Below the pieces are notes generated by a model. It was not told the DNA's origin. It ran no database searches and worked only from the letters and a program-made list of their open reading frames with translations. A stretch of 64,000 bases of DNA, from NCBI RefSeq assembly GCF_028009165.1, contig NC_079244.1:1922001-1986000 (forward strand). The letters are read 5' to 3'. The translations under genes were made by a program, and so were the position numbers. Of this stretch, positions 54,357 to 64,000 are shown in pieces (position 1 is the first letter of the stretch; every line of letters starts with the position of its first letter). Source of the stretch: Akanthomyces muscarius (taxonomy: Eukaryota; Ascomycota; Sordariomycetes; Hypocreales; Cordycipitaceae).

Positions 54357-57300
54357 TTACATCAAAATATAGAGTGCGCGAAGAGCCTTCTCTGCGGCAG
54401 CAACGTGCCAAGGTCTAACATCCGTTTCGCGGTCGACGACACCCCTAGCCCTTGCTAGAGTACCCAGGCCCCTAAAGTAGCTGAGCATCTCTCGCAGCAA
54501 AGGCTCGTATGTGCGGGCTGCCGCTTCCGTGTAAACAAGATTGACCTCCATGATGGTTGGCACGTCGTCCGCTTTGGGACCGGTTCGCTTGATAAGGTAG
54601 CCACTGATGAGTGCTGGTTGAATGCTTGTTGTACCGATGGCATTATTCAATCGATGGTTGGCAACAGCACCCCAGGTCTGATCCATCACGTCTGCCAGCA
54701 CTGAGTCGACATCCGCATCGCCGTTGCTGTCGCCGCCAGGCGTCGCAACGGTCGCGACAGTGTCTCGGGCAGGGGTCACGGGGGTTGCGCTAGCTTCAGG
54801 CGATACAATGTTGGCCTGCGGCGTAGACACAGGCGTCGTGTAAATCGAAAGTGGCTGCAACGACGTTTTGATCGGGGCAGGCACAAGCTGCAACGACGGG
54901 TTTGTGTCGACAGTCATCACTATCATGGTAACGCTGGCATTGATTTCGGTGCGTGCAAGATCGACCCAGAAGTCGACTTCGCCTTCGTCTGTTGGGCCAC
55001 ACTTTGTCATGATAATCCGGTAGTGAACTTTCCAAGTCGATATAAGCCCCACAGTTGTTTCCCATATTTCGTTTGCGACTTCGTTCATGGTCCTGGACTC
55101 GGGCTCGCCTTTGCGGCCGAGGCAATAAGCCGCTGTAGCTTGTTCGTTTCCTCTATCATCTGTCCAAGCCGCGGTAACCCAACGGCCGTCGATGCTCCGC
55201 GCATATGCAATATGGATACATGAATTCTCCCGAGCCAGAGAGGATGATGGGGCAGGGGACAATTTGAAGTCAATGATGCGCGGCAGTGGCTGCTCAAGCC
55301 GAATCGCCGGTGCAGGCATGTTCCCACCGAAGAGCGTACAACGGTCATATGTCTCCATGCAAAGCTTAACCAACTCCGAAGAAGATGTGACAACCATGGA
55401 TGTAGAGCTAGAAACTGCGTCTGCGGGAACAAGTTGAAGGACAATCTCATTTTTGGACGATTCCCGCTTAGCCGAAAGCGTCCTTCTGTATGAGTCAAAG
55501 AATCTTTGAAACGCCAGGCATGCCTGAACGATTGTGCCGGGGTTGGTAGCGGAGTACAAAAAGTAAACCACCACATTTGTGTCGACGATGTCCAAATCCG
55601 ACATAGCACCGGACAGCGTTTCTATGCCTTCCAGCAGCGCAGAACCGTTCCCCATCATCGCTGCATCCGGAGCGGTTGAAATTTGGTCAACTCCGTACAA
55701 AAGCAGCCCATCATCCATATCTGCGGAGAGCGGCAACTTCTCGAAGATGCCGAGCTTCAATGTTTCATAAACACTTTTCAGTCGCCCCAGAAATGTCTGC
55801 GCGTTGTCGACCATCCCAGTCCAGTTAGGGCACACACATACTGCGTGTACATCTTTACTGCCGGAAGAGGGGGCGAGTCCTAGATTCTCCCAGAAGGTCA
55901 CAGCGGTAGGCAGTAGTGACATTTTCACATCTGCCCGGCGGACTTCCAGATGGGGACATGGTATTTGGTAGAGGCTGCTGGGCTTGATCGGCTCTGAATT
56001 CGAGTCTCTGGGAGGTACTTGGCGCGGCTGCACTCGATTTCCTTGCCCTGGAAGCGAGCCGTCTTGAATTTCAAGTAGGCTTTTAAGGCCGACTGGAGCA
56101 ACGCTTCCAAGAATAGAAGAAGCCGCGTCACGAAGAGCTTGCAACGCGCTGCGTGAGCCCGCGAGCTGCTCGATTCGTGCGTCTTCCTCTGTGGTAGGAA
56201 GCAGGCCAACATCGGACTGATCATTGAATATTGTCAAGGATCCTGTGGCTGCCTGTTCTGCCACAAGCTGTGCCACTTGGATCAGATCCTCGTCGTTGAG
56301 GAAAGTATGCAGCCCCAGGGGCTCGGGATCGGCGAAGTACTTGAAAAGCGATGTATCCGGCTGATCCAACAACGAGAGTCGCGGCAGCTCCAATGCGAGT
56401 TGCTCGTCTGGCTCCTCGGCTAAATCTTGATCCCTGCTCGTAGTGGTGTAAGAGGCTGCATCATCTTCGCCTAATAAAGACTGTTTCACAGCCGACTTGA
56501 CCGGCGAGATAGGCTCTTTGACAGACACGCTCGACACACCGTCCGAGCCACTGCTCGAGTCATCTCCATCAGAGATATCGCCATCCAGGTTCAAGAGCTG
56601 ATGGTCTAGCAGTTGGCTGTCAGATTCATTTCCCGACTTCACCAACGATGACCGGCGCGACCGGGCTTGCGGCTTGGCTTTGGATTTGCTGTGCCGACGC
56701 AAATAATCGGTCTTAGGGAGCGTACCGGGCTCCAATTTGGTGGCATCTTTGTCAAGTTGCACAAAGTCAAAAAATCCACCATGCTCGTATTTTTTGTTAA
56801 GCATAGGCATTTTTGGGTCGAAGTCGACTGTTCCAAAGACTTTGGTTCCCCTGCTTGAGCCCGGACCATGAGCTGCACGCTGTGTTTGCTGGGATACAGC
56901 GGCTCGAAGCCTTTTGAAGACACTATCAGGATCAAAAGGACTTGAGCCACGTTTGGTCGACTTCGCTTGTAGCTCTCGGCCCCTCTGTAAGCCCTCTTCA
57001 AGTTGCGAACTCCTCGCGTGTTTTAGCTGCGGTTTGGCAAAGACGATCGGTTCTACTGCCGGTGGAATCGTGGCAGAGGCTGGTAGTGATGGCTCTTCGG
57101 CCTTAATCGGAGTAGAAGTGGAAGTACTGGCCGCCTTGATGCTATCCAAGGACATATCCATGCCCAATTCATCGGGCTGCTCGTCAAAGAAATTGAAATC
57201 AGCTTCAGTAATATCGTTGTCACCGAACATGTCTCCACCCATATCGTCAAACATGTCTTCTGCTTCGCCGAGGAGGTTGTTCTCCGACCGGGGCGGCTTT

Positions 57301-58890
57301 GCGTCCGTCGCCTCGGTCATTTCGTCATCCTGGTGGTGTATCGAGCTCGCTCCACCAGGTGGTTCGCAGTCAATGTCAACGTCAGCCATAACTGAGAGCG
57401 GATGTCCAGGGCTTGAAAGATTCCCATCCATTGAGGGGGTCACGCCGTTCAGGTTCTGGATAGCATCAGGCGGGGTTGGATACACTGCATTTATACCTGT
57501 TGTGCTCGGTCGTCGCATCGTCACAGGAGATGGTGCATTCATTTTCGCGAGGCGTGCATCCACGGTCAAGTTCTCCTTTCCTCCCGCAGCAGATCGTTCT
57601 GTGTGTCGCTTGGAGACTCGCTCTTCTCTCTCGTTGGCCGAACTAAGCCATCTGCGCGCATCTCCTAGCGGGTCATGCATTTCGTCATGGCCGGCTACAA
57701 TCGTGTCACTGATACGATTCGTGGCCGACAGTTCGACAGCCTTTTTTCTGAAGCATAGAGATCCAGGCCAGGGGATGCTGATGGTGGAAAGTGCACCGCG
57801 TCCATTTTCTGGTCTCGTGTCCTGCAGTTTGGGCTTGGATATAAGCAAGTTAACCCATGAGCAGTCACGCAGCGCAGCTCCTGGAACACCGCGAAGCTCA
57901 AGTACAGCCAAGCATGCTTGCTTCCAGAGCGAACTATTGGCATCCGACGGTGATATCTGCGCTAAAGCCTGAGTACTGGGGGTGTGAGCCAGATTGGACC
58001 CAGACGAGTGGGATGGGGGCTGTTGCTCTTCGTTTGTCATGACACCAAAAGGCGCCGCGAGTATGTTGCTTCCGATGGGACTGGGGTTGGTGTTCAAAAT
58101 ATTTTCCAAACTCGCCAGCCCTGGGCAGATAGTCACAGAGAACGTCAGTATTAGCGATCCTGTGCTAATCATATAACATTTCAGTGTGCCCAAAGCTTGG
58201 GCTTGCTCCCCGACCCATTGGTCTGTGGCGGCTGGAGATTTCAGCGCTGGGAGAAGGACAGTCCGGAAGTTCAAAGGCACGGCTTCTGAACGGGCGCAAA
58301 AGTTGGAACAAATTGTCAAGAGGAGCGACCCGATAAAAGATTTGTAGAGCGTTTTGGGAGCATATCCGTCTGCCTCCTGCAGCTCCGTCTGTTCTGCAAT
58401 TGCTGTCGCTTCGTGGCCCTGCTGGGGTCCTGTAATATGAAAAGGTGTTGGTTGACCGGACGTTGTTGGATTGGGTCTTTGAGGATTCGGTAGCTCGGGG
58501 GTGAGGGCTTTATACCACATGGACGGTTGCATAGATCCATTCTTCGCCGATACCAAAGATTGGCCATTTACGGTAACTGTCGCACCCAGTTCTGTCGGAG
58601 CTTCCGGCTCAGCATCCGTAGAACGCTGAATGCGAAAATACCATAACCCTCGCCGCGTGGCATCGAAAGAGACAATGTGACCTTGTTCTCTGAGATTTGT
58701 TTCGATTTTGAGGGAGTTCGGATAGAATGTCTGCTTCGAATCTGCGGAGGGCTCGTAGAACCGATATTCGACACTCGTGATGTTGTTCTAGTAGCTTGTT
58801 AGCTTCCAATGCGTCACACTTTGCCGCGCTTACGCAGCTACACAGCCTTACAATGAGGAGAACATTTGTCTCAACATCCACGGTATCCAT
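54357..58890 (-). CDS. SSN2: Mediator complex subunit 13
   Basis: Exons on the minus strand are 58890-58852 and 58787-54357, giving 1489 residues. A tiny first exon (13 codons, ending NVLLI) is joined by a GTAAGG/GCTAAC/TAG intron to NNITSVEYRFYEP, restoring the Med13 N-terminal pattern up to RRGLWYFRI. The middle has the acidic EDMFDDMGGDMFGDNDITEADFNFFDE block typical of fungal Med13, then disordered Ser/Lys-rich sequence. The C-terminal half has the PIWI-like module (CPHLEVRRADVKM, then VCVCPNWTG, later a stretch beginning DRCTLFGGNMPAPAIRLEQP). Med13 links the CDK8 kinase module to core Mediator and controls RNA polymerase II transcription in the nucleus. Length is normal for the family. 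Confidence 0.95.
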
Positions 58891-59572
58891 GTTAACAACT
58901 GGCTATTGCGACAGCTGGAGATATGACGGTCCGAAGGGTGGTCGTCGATCCGCGCCGCCCAAGGTTCGCGCGCGTGACAGAGAAGACACGGCCGAAGCTA
59001 AAAGGTCTCGAAAATGCGCAAGTCCTCTCAATAACGACCGAAAAAGCACAGTTTTATCACCATCGGAAGCTCGACTCCATCTCAGCAACCCTGTGACCAG
59101 GCTGCGCGGGACGGTGAGGCCGACGGCGCGCGGAAGTGCGCAGGCAGCCCGGTTAACCGCTGTCGGAGGTCGAGCGCAGTTCGAACCAATTATGCCAAGA
59201 TATGCTCTTTTGGCCGCAGCGTATTCCCTGTACATCTGCCAGGTCTGTTTCGGACGGGCGTGGACAAGCGGCGCGAAAGCTCGCGGAAGATGACGAGATG
59301 CGAGTTGGCACACGGAAGCTGGCAGGGGCCCTTATTAGCGGAGTCCGGCGCAGCGCAGGCAGGCCGGCTCACTGCCAAAGCCAAAGCCAAAGGCTCATGG
59401 GCTCCAACGCAGCTTGCACTACCATCAGTGTGGGGTCGAGCAAACCGCCCAAAAAGAGTGGGGCAAGGATTTTTTTTCCATCTTGTCGATAAGGACGATC
59501 AACTTTTTTTTCTACACTGCTTTCTCGGTGTCGCCTTTGCTCTGCTTCCCGCTGTAGTACTTTCGGATCATC
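58891..59572. promoter_or_regulatory. Shared divergent promoter of Med13 and Enp2 genes
   Basis: A 0.68-kb region between two divergent housekeeping genes. T-tracts at about 59470-59478 and 59504-59511, close upstream of the Enp2 start, are typical of ribosome-biogenesis gene promoters in fungi. No other feature is seen. Confidence 0.5.
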
Positions 59573-61504
59573 ATGAAACTCTCCAATCCCGGCACGGTCC
59601 CCGTGTATACGATTTCAGGCTCGAACACGGCCAGGCAACTCCCAGAATGGCTCGCCCGCCGCAGAAAGCGCAGCTTAAAAAACGACGCGGAATACCAGAG
59701 CCGAGTCGAATTGCTGCAGGACTTCGAATTCGAGGAGGCCAGTTCCTGTGTTCGAATCAGTGAAGACGGAGACTGGGTTATGAGCACCGGCACATATAAA
59801 CCCCAAATCCACGTTCATAACTTACCGCAGCTCGGTCTCTCTTTCGCTCGCCACACCAACTCCCTCAACCACAGCTTCATTCTACTCTCATCCGACTACA
59901 CCAAATCTCTTCACCTGCAAACCGACCGCAGAATCGAGTTCCACACACCTATGGGCTGCCACTACGAAGTTCGTTTACCCCGATACGGCCGAGACATCAA
60001 ATATGATCGGACTTCTACTGAAGCACTCATACCGGCTGTTGGTCTTGGCGCTGATGGAAAGGGCGAAGTTTTCCGCATGAACCTCGAGGCGGGTCGCTTC
60101 ATGAAATCCTATCAAATCGAGGTTGGCGGTGACGATGAGCTCACTGGCGGTGGTCTCCAGGGCGGCATCCATGTGGGCAGTGTCAATACAGCAGCCATCG
60201 CAGAGCGTTCGCACAATATACTGGCTTTTGGTACATCAATAGGCACGGTTGAGTTTTGGGATCCTCGATCCAAATCAAGAGTCGCTTTGCTGGCTGGCCA
60301 CGACGGAGAGGTCACGGCGCTCGACTTCAATGAGTCCGGTCTGTCGCTGGCAACTGGATCAAGCACTGGCATGGTTCAGCTTTTCGACCTCCGTCGCCCC
60401 ACCCCCATGCTGAAGAAGGATCACGGATATGGGTTTCCAGTACAAAATCTTAAGCACATGACCACTTCTTCTCAAGAAAAGAAGGTCATGTCGGCAGATA
60501 AGCGCATTATCAAAATTTGGGACGAGAAGGATGGCGAGCCTTGGACGTCAGTCGAGCCCGCTGTCGATATAAATGATGTCGCCTGGTGCAAGGATAGTGG
60601 TATGCTTCTCACTGCCAACGAAGGCCCTCAGCAGCATGCCTTCTTTGTACCTCAGCTGGGTCCCGCGCCAAAGTGGTGCTCTTTCTTGGACAATATGGTT
60701 GAGGAGATGGCAGAAGAAGTGCGCACAGAGACATACGACAACTACAAGTTTCTGTCGCTACCCGAACTCAAGCAGCTCAGCCTGGATCACTTGGTTGGGA
60801 AGAGCAATCTGCTGCGGCCGTATATGCACGGTTACTTTGTCGCATCCAAACTATATGAGCAGGCCAAGCTCATTGCAAACCCATATGCATTTGAGGAAGA
60901 GCGGACGAAGCGTGTCAAGGAGAAGATTGAAAAGGAGCGCGCCAGCAGAATCAGAGGCAGCAAGAAGGTCAAGGTCAACCAGCGACTTGTTGACAGACTG
61001 CTCAAGAAGCAGGAGAACAGAGGCCAGGTTGATACCAAGGCCGGATTACTCGGCGACTCCCGTTTCAGCAAGTTGTTCGAGGACGAAGCCTTCAAGGTCG
61101 ATGAGACTAGCCGAGAATTCCAAGTCCTCAATCCCAGCACAATTATCGATCCTGACCAGCAACCCGATCCCAAAGCTCCGAAGCGATATCAAGCAAAGGA
61201 TTCAGACGATGAATCTAGCGACGAGGAAGAAATTCGGGCAGCTCCCAAGAAGACGGATGATGTCACTATGCGCGTCTCCTCCACACAGAACCATGGACGG
61301 CCGCTCAAGGACACAAGTTTGGGATCAAGACAAGCTGGCCCAGGTCGTCATTCCAAATCTCGTGGCGAGGTTGTTGGCGATCGCGAAGTTACGTTTGTGC
61401 CCAAGTCGAAAAAGAAAAACGAGGAAGAGGAGCCTGAGAAGCCTCAAAGACGATTCAATGCCGGAAGACGGAGTGCCAGCTCCAATACGTTCCGCAAGAT
61501 GTGA
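59573..61504 (+). CDS. ENP2: Ribosome biogenesis protein Enp2 (NOL10 family)
   Basis: A single-exon frame of 643 residues, full length for the family. The N-terminus (SNPGTVPVYTISGSNTARQLPEWLARRRKRSLKNDAEYQSRVELLQDFEFEEASSCVRIS) is the highly conserved Enp2/NOL10 start. WD40-type repeats follow to about residue 370 (GTVEFWDPRSKSRVALL, then EVTALDFNESGLSLATGSSTGMVQLFDLR). The NUC153-type segment (DSRFSKLFEDEAFKVDETSREFQVLNP) lies near residue 500, and the C-terminus is charged and Lys/Glu-rich with nuclear signals. Enp2 acts in the nucleolus in the small-subunit processome during 18S rRNA maturation. Confidence 0.97.
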   Translation: MKLSNPGTVPVYTISGSNTARQLPEWLARRRKRSLKNDAEYQSRVELLQDFEFEEASSCVRISEDGDWVMSTGTYKPQIHVHNLPQLGLSFARHTNSLNHSFILLSSDYTKSLHLQTDRRIEFHTPMGCHYEVRLPRYGRDIKYDRTSTEALIPAVGLGADGKGEVFRMNLEAGRFMKSYQIEVGGDDELTGGGLQGGIHVGSVNTAAIAERSHNILAFGTSIGTVEFWDPRSKSRVALLAGHDGEVTALDFNESGLSLATGSSTGMVQLFDLRRPTPMLKKDHGYGFPVQNLKHMTTSSQEKKVMSADKRIIKIWDEKDGEPWTSVEPAVDINDVAWCKDSGMLLTANEGPQQHAFFVPQLGPAPKWCSFLDNMVEEMAEEVRTETYDNYKFLSLPELKQLSLDHLVGKSNLLRPYMHGYFVASKLYEQAKLIANPYAFEEERTKRVKEKIEKERASRIRGSKKVKVNQRLVDRLLKKQENRGQVDTKAGLLGDSRFSKLFEDEAFKVDETSREFQVLNPSTIIDPDQQPDPKAPKRYQAKDSDDESSDEEEIRAAPKKTDDVTMRVSSTQNHGRPLKDTSLGSRQAGPGRHSKSRGEVVGDREVTFVPKSKKKNEEEEPEKPQRRFNAGRRSASSNTFRKM

Positions 61505-61662
61505 TTCAATCTCATCACTTGCAATCAAACTATATGTACATTTGTCATTTTAGAAATAACATTTTCTCATGATTCCCCAGCTGCAATAAAGTACTTTATT
61601 CTTTATTCCAAGCGTCGTCTGCATACCTCCGGCTCGGATCTCTGCATGCTTTGTCTGTCGAG

Positions 61663-62172
61663 TTATTTCCGCGATTTCTTTGCCTTCTCTTTCTGAGAGT
61701 ATCCCTTCTCAAGATCATCACTGGACGACCGGAGGATACCGTCTCTGCTGCTGGCTGTCTGCAGGCGACTGGATTTGGGTGCGCCGACGGAGCGTTTGAC
61801 AGAGTCAGGAAATTGTGACCGGCGGGGGGTAAGGGCTGCGGCAACTTTGCGCGCCGATCGTCGAAGCGTCTCGCGGACTTTCCATTCCCGCTTCTTGGCG
61901 ATGAAGAACAAGGTGGCGGTAGTCGCTACGTTGCCGGGATTAGCACTTCGATGTTGTCTTCACCAGCGCATCATCAACGTACCACCAATAAGGGCAATGA
62001 CAACCACGACGACGATGATGGCAATCATGCCTCCGGTAGACAGCGTGATGGAATTCTTCGAACTATCTCCAGAAGCGCCGGCATCAGTTCCTGATTGGGT
62101 GCCTGAGGATCCGTCCCCAGCGTCGGTATAATGATTTGTCGGTGTCGGAAAACTAGCCGTGGTGGATGACAT
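61663..62172 (-). CDS. Single-pass membrane protein (Mid2/WSC-like layout)
   Basis: Exons on the minus strand are 62172-61983 and 61925-61663 (GTACGT donor, TAG acceptor), giving 150 residues. Residues 1-45 are Ser/Thr/Gly/Asp-rich and could be O-glycosylated. One membrane helix lies at about 48-74 (MIAIIVVVVVIALIGG and onward, interrupted by the intron), followed by a basic cytosolic tail (KKREWKVRETLRRSARKVAAALTPRR) and a Ser/Lys-rich end. There is no cleavable signal peptide, so it is probably an N-out type III anchor. The layout resembles small fungal wall-stress sensors but lacks their cysteine domain. Function is unknown. Confidence 0.78.
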
Positions 62173-62699
62173 GATCGTTGGAAGCGGAGGGCAGAGCGCT
62201 ATTGAGATGCGATACGGGAGATCGGTCTGCGAAAAGAGCACGGGTATATAATCACGGCGCGAAGAAAGAAAAAAGGTTGCTGAGAATTTGGATAGTGCAA
62301 GAGAAAAACAAAATAAATCTAGAAGCAGACGAGAGTCATCGATACATTTATTCATCATGCAGCCACCGCCCCTCGAGGGACTGACTGGCTAGGCGCTTTG
62401 TGCTGGCTTGGTGTAAGTGTGGCACACCCCTCACACAACGTGACGTTCCTGCATGCTGCAATGCCGGTACTGAGAGCAGGATAAAAATTGCCAACTACCA
62501 ATCGGCATCAGAGAGGGACACCTAAAACGCATGTTTTTCCTGGACCCCATCCCCTGTCCCACGCCGGTATTCTGCTGATTGGTGTGATTCCGATCCACAC
62601 CATCGCGAAGCGCTGAGGTGGGCGCTTAGCAGATTAGCATCCAGCCAATGGCGTGCAGGACACGGCATTTCACAGCTCCCAGACCTGCATATGGCACCA
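62173..62699. other. Intergenic region, no gene seen
   Basis: A 0.53-kb spacer between two minus-strand genes, holding the promoter of the membrane protein gene and the 3' UTR of the acetyltransferase gene. No further feature is seen. Confidence 0.5.
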
Positions 62700-63419
62700 C
62701 TAGCTCTGTGATTCTGGTGGGCAGCGTACAGCGTGGCAGAACAAGTCTATCGTTTGGGTACTGTCTCGCAGATCAATGACAGGGTGCAATCGGGCAAGCT
62801 TGAAGCCGCACTTGGCCATCACCCCGCGACTAGCCTTGTTGGCTTCGATGGTGATGGCCACCATACACTCCGGGACAAGACCATCAGCTTGGCCATCCGC
62901 AATGGTAGTCTTGTCGACTTTCATGTCCAGTTCGGCGCGTGGTAGAGTCCACCACCACTGAAGAAAGCCCTGAAGGAACTCGGTGCCGTAACCCTGACCC
63001 CAGAACTCCTTCTTCAACGAATATCCCACCTCCGGCCAGCCAAGCGTCCCACTACGCCTGTGGTTACCGCCTGTTCCAATGACTTGCCCAGTTGATGCCA
63101 GGCAGATGACAAAGTCCTGTCTTTCCAGGACGTTCTGGAGCATGGGCTCGAGGAACTTCTTCGTCGCCTCGATGTCGGCATGCGGAATACCTGTTGACAT
63201 CCACTGCGCAACTTCTAGGTCGGAATTCAGCTCATAGATCGGCTGCAAGTCCGATTCCTGGTACGGTCGTAGAACCAGGCGCTCCGTCGAAATTGCAATT
63301 CGTTGCTCAGGCGGTGGAAACGGCACCACGGGCAGCGTCGATTTGACAGCAACGAGCTCAACCTCGCCGCGAGCAATTCCCTGGTCTACAGCCATATCAA
63401 GAGAGAGGAAAAGATTCAA
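62700..63419 (-). CDS. GNAT-family N-acetyltransferase (Acetyltransf_3 type)
   Basis: A single-exon frame of 239 residues; an in-frame ATG at 63395 (MAVDQG) is an alternative. The Acetyltransf_3 pattern is clear: ISTERLVLRPYQESDLQPIYELNSD near residue 45, FVICLASTGQVIGTGGNHR, then the acetyl-CoA-binding motif A in GYSLKKEFWGQGYGTEFLQGFL (Gln-Gly-Tyr-Gly), and EANKASRGVMAKCGFKLARL near the C-terminus. Members acetylate amino groups of small molecules or protein N-termini (RimJ/RimL-like). The substrate is unknown, and the protein is probably cytosolic. Confidence 0.9.
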   Translation of the reverse strand: MNLFLSLDMAVDQGIARGEVELVAVKSTLPVVPFPPPEQRIAISTERLVLRPYQESDLQPIYELNSDLEVAQWMSTGIPHADIEATKKFLEPMLQNVLERQDFVICLASTGQVIGTGGNHRRSGTLGWPEVGYSLKKEFWGQGYGTEFLQGFLQWWWTLPRAELDMKVDKTTIADGQADGLVPECMVAITIEANKASRGVMAKCGFKLARLHPVIDLRDSTQTIDLFCHAVRCPPESQS

Positions 63420-64000
63420 GTATCGAAAGGATAAGGTTTTGTTGCTGGGATTCTACAGACTTTGTGAGACATTTCATGACCAGTCTGCTTGTGACTCATT
63501 TACCCAAGGCTAGTCGCCGCGACGCACATCCACAGGCCGAAGGAAAAAAGTCTGGCTGCCTCACCGACTTCGAAACGGCTTAAAGCCGGCACATACGTTA
63601 AATACGAGGCAACAGAGCACGGGAGTAATACACTGAATAGGAACACTCAGATCTAGCAAAAGTAACAATTCAAGATACCATGAAAAAGAAAAGGCCAAGA
63701 GATCGGTTTTGGATCGTGACCGTGGTACCAGCCTGCAGCTGCCACTTGTGTTTGGCGGTCCTGCCAGCTGCCAGCTGCCAGCCGTGCCGCTCTGATTCGC
63801 GCAGCCGGAACCCAGAATCTCGTGGTTGACTTTCCATCAGAGATCTAGCGTTTCCGTCAAATCAATCCCTTTTTTTCCCTTCATTGCATCTGTTCCATCA
63901 ATACCGTGCCTGCTAGACATTGTGGCAATCTAACATTTGCCCGCGTTTCGTTATAAGCCAATTCCCCACGACTCAGCTCGTGGCGGTGGAGCGCGCCTGC
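63420..64000. other. Right-end spacer, no gene seen
   Basis: The last 0.58 kb holds the promoter of the acetyltransferase gene. A GCCAGCTGCCA-type word repeats near 63735-63785 (CAGCTGCCA several times). No gene is supported before the window ends. Confidence 0.45.

Noticed and set aside
56914..57972. A 352-residue plus-strand open frame inside the Med13 gene
   Set aside because: It is antisense to well-conserved Med13 sequence and has Ser-rich composition expected from the reverse complement; no domain is seen.
60573..61553. A 326-residue overlapping open frame in Enp2
   Set aside because: It lies in another frame of the same strand over the conserved Enp2 coding region and has no motif.

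Overview
The window is nuclear DNA of a filamentous ascomycete, most likely a Sordariomycete and plausibly Hypocreales. This rests on short introns of about 50-110 nt with GTAAGT-like donors, CTAAC branch points and CAG/TAG acceptors, on Zn2Cys6 regulators, and on the fungal gene families present (OPT transporter, Vip1, Med13, Enp2, UstYa/DUF3328). I could not pin the species. No tRNA, rRNA, CRISPR array or intact transposon was recognised. I rebuilt exon structures by hand, requiring consistent reading phase across each splice junction.

Layout. (1) About 0.8-38 kb holds mostly ordinary genes with wide spacers: a proline-rich BTB-like protein, an F-box/ankyrin protein, a TMEM135-like membrane protein, an OPT oligopeptide transporter, homogentisate 1,2-dioxygenase, a small DUF6699-like protein, an orphan 459-aa protein, a decayed M24 aminopeptidase pseudogene, two coiled-coil proteins, a SIMPL-domain protein, the RRM protein Vip1 and two small orphans. 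(2) About 39-52 kb is an accessory, biosynthetic-looking block. (3) About 52-64 kb is housekeeping again: a conserved hypothetical, Mediator subunit Med13, the ribosome-biogenesis protein Enp2, a single-pass membrane protein and a GNAT acetyltransferase.

The most interesting part is the accessory block. A secreted precursor (41027-41629, minus strand) carries nine 17-residue units, QE[S/A]EE[L/S]EPYGAYGNVKR, separated by Lys-Arg sites suited to Kex2. It lies head to head with a five-exon UstYa/DUF3328 oxidase gene (42563-43662, plus) that has both HxxHC motifs. A short AflR-type Zn2Cys6 regulator follows. This is the hallmark of a fungal RiPP (dikaritin-type) pathway, and the candidate core, around YGAYG, is not one I recognise. 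Their shared 0.93-kb promoter contains four same-orientation copies of a 26-bp element combining an inverted CCAAT box with CCGAG.

Further along the block lie a PLP enzyme closely resembling 2,2-dialkylglycine decarboxylase, a second Zn2Cys6 regulator next to it, and a ToxD/trans-enoyl-reductase-like MDR protein. On the other side is an APH-fold phosphotransferase with an altered catalytic loop. Whether these four belong to the RiPP pathway is unproven; the decarboxylase and its neighbouring regulator may form their own module.
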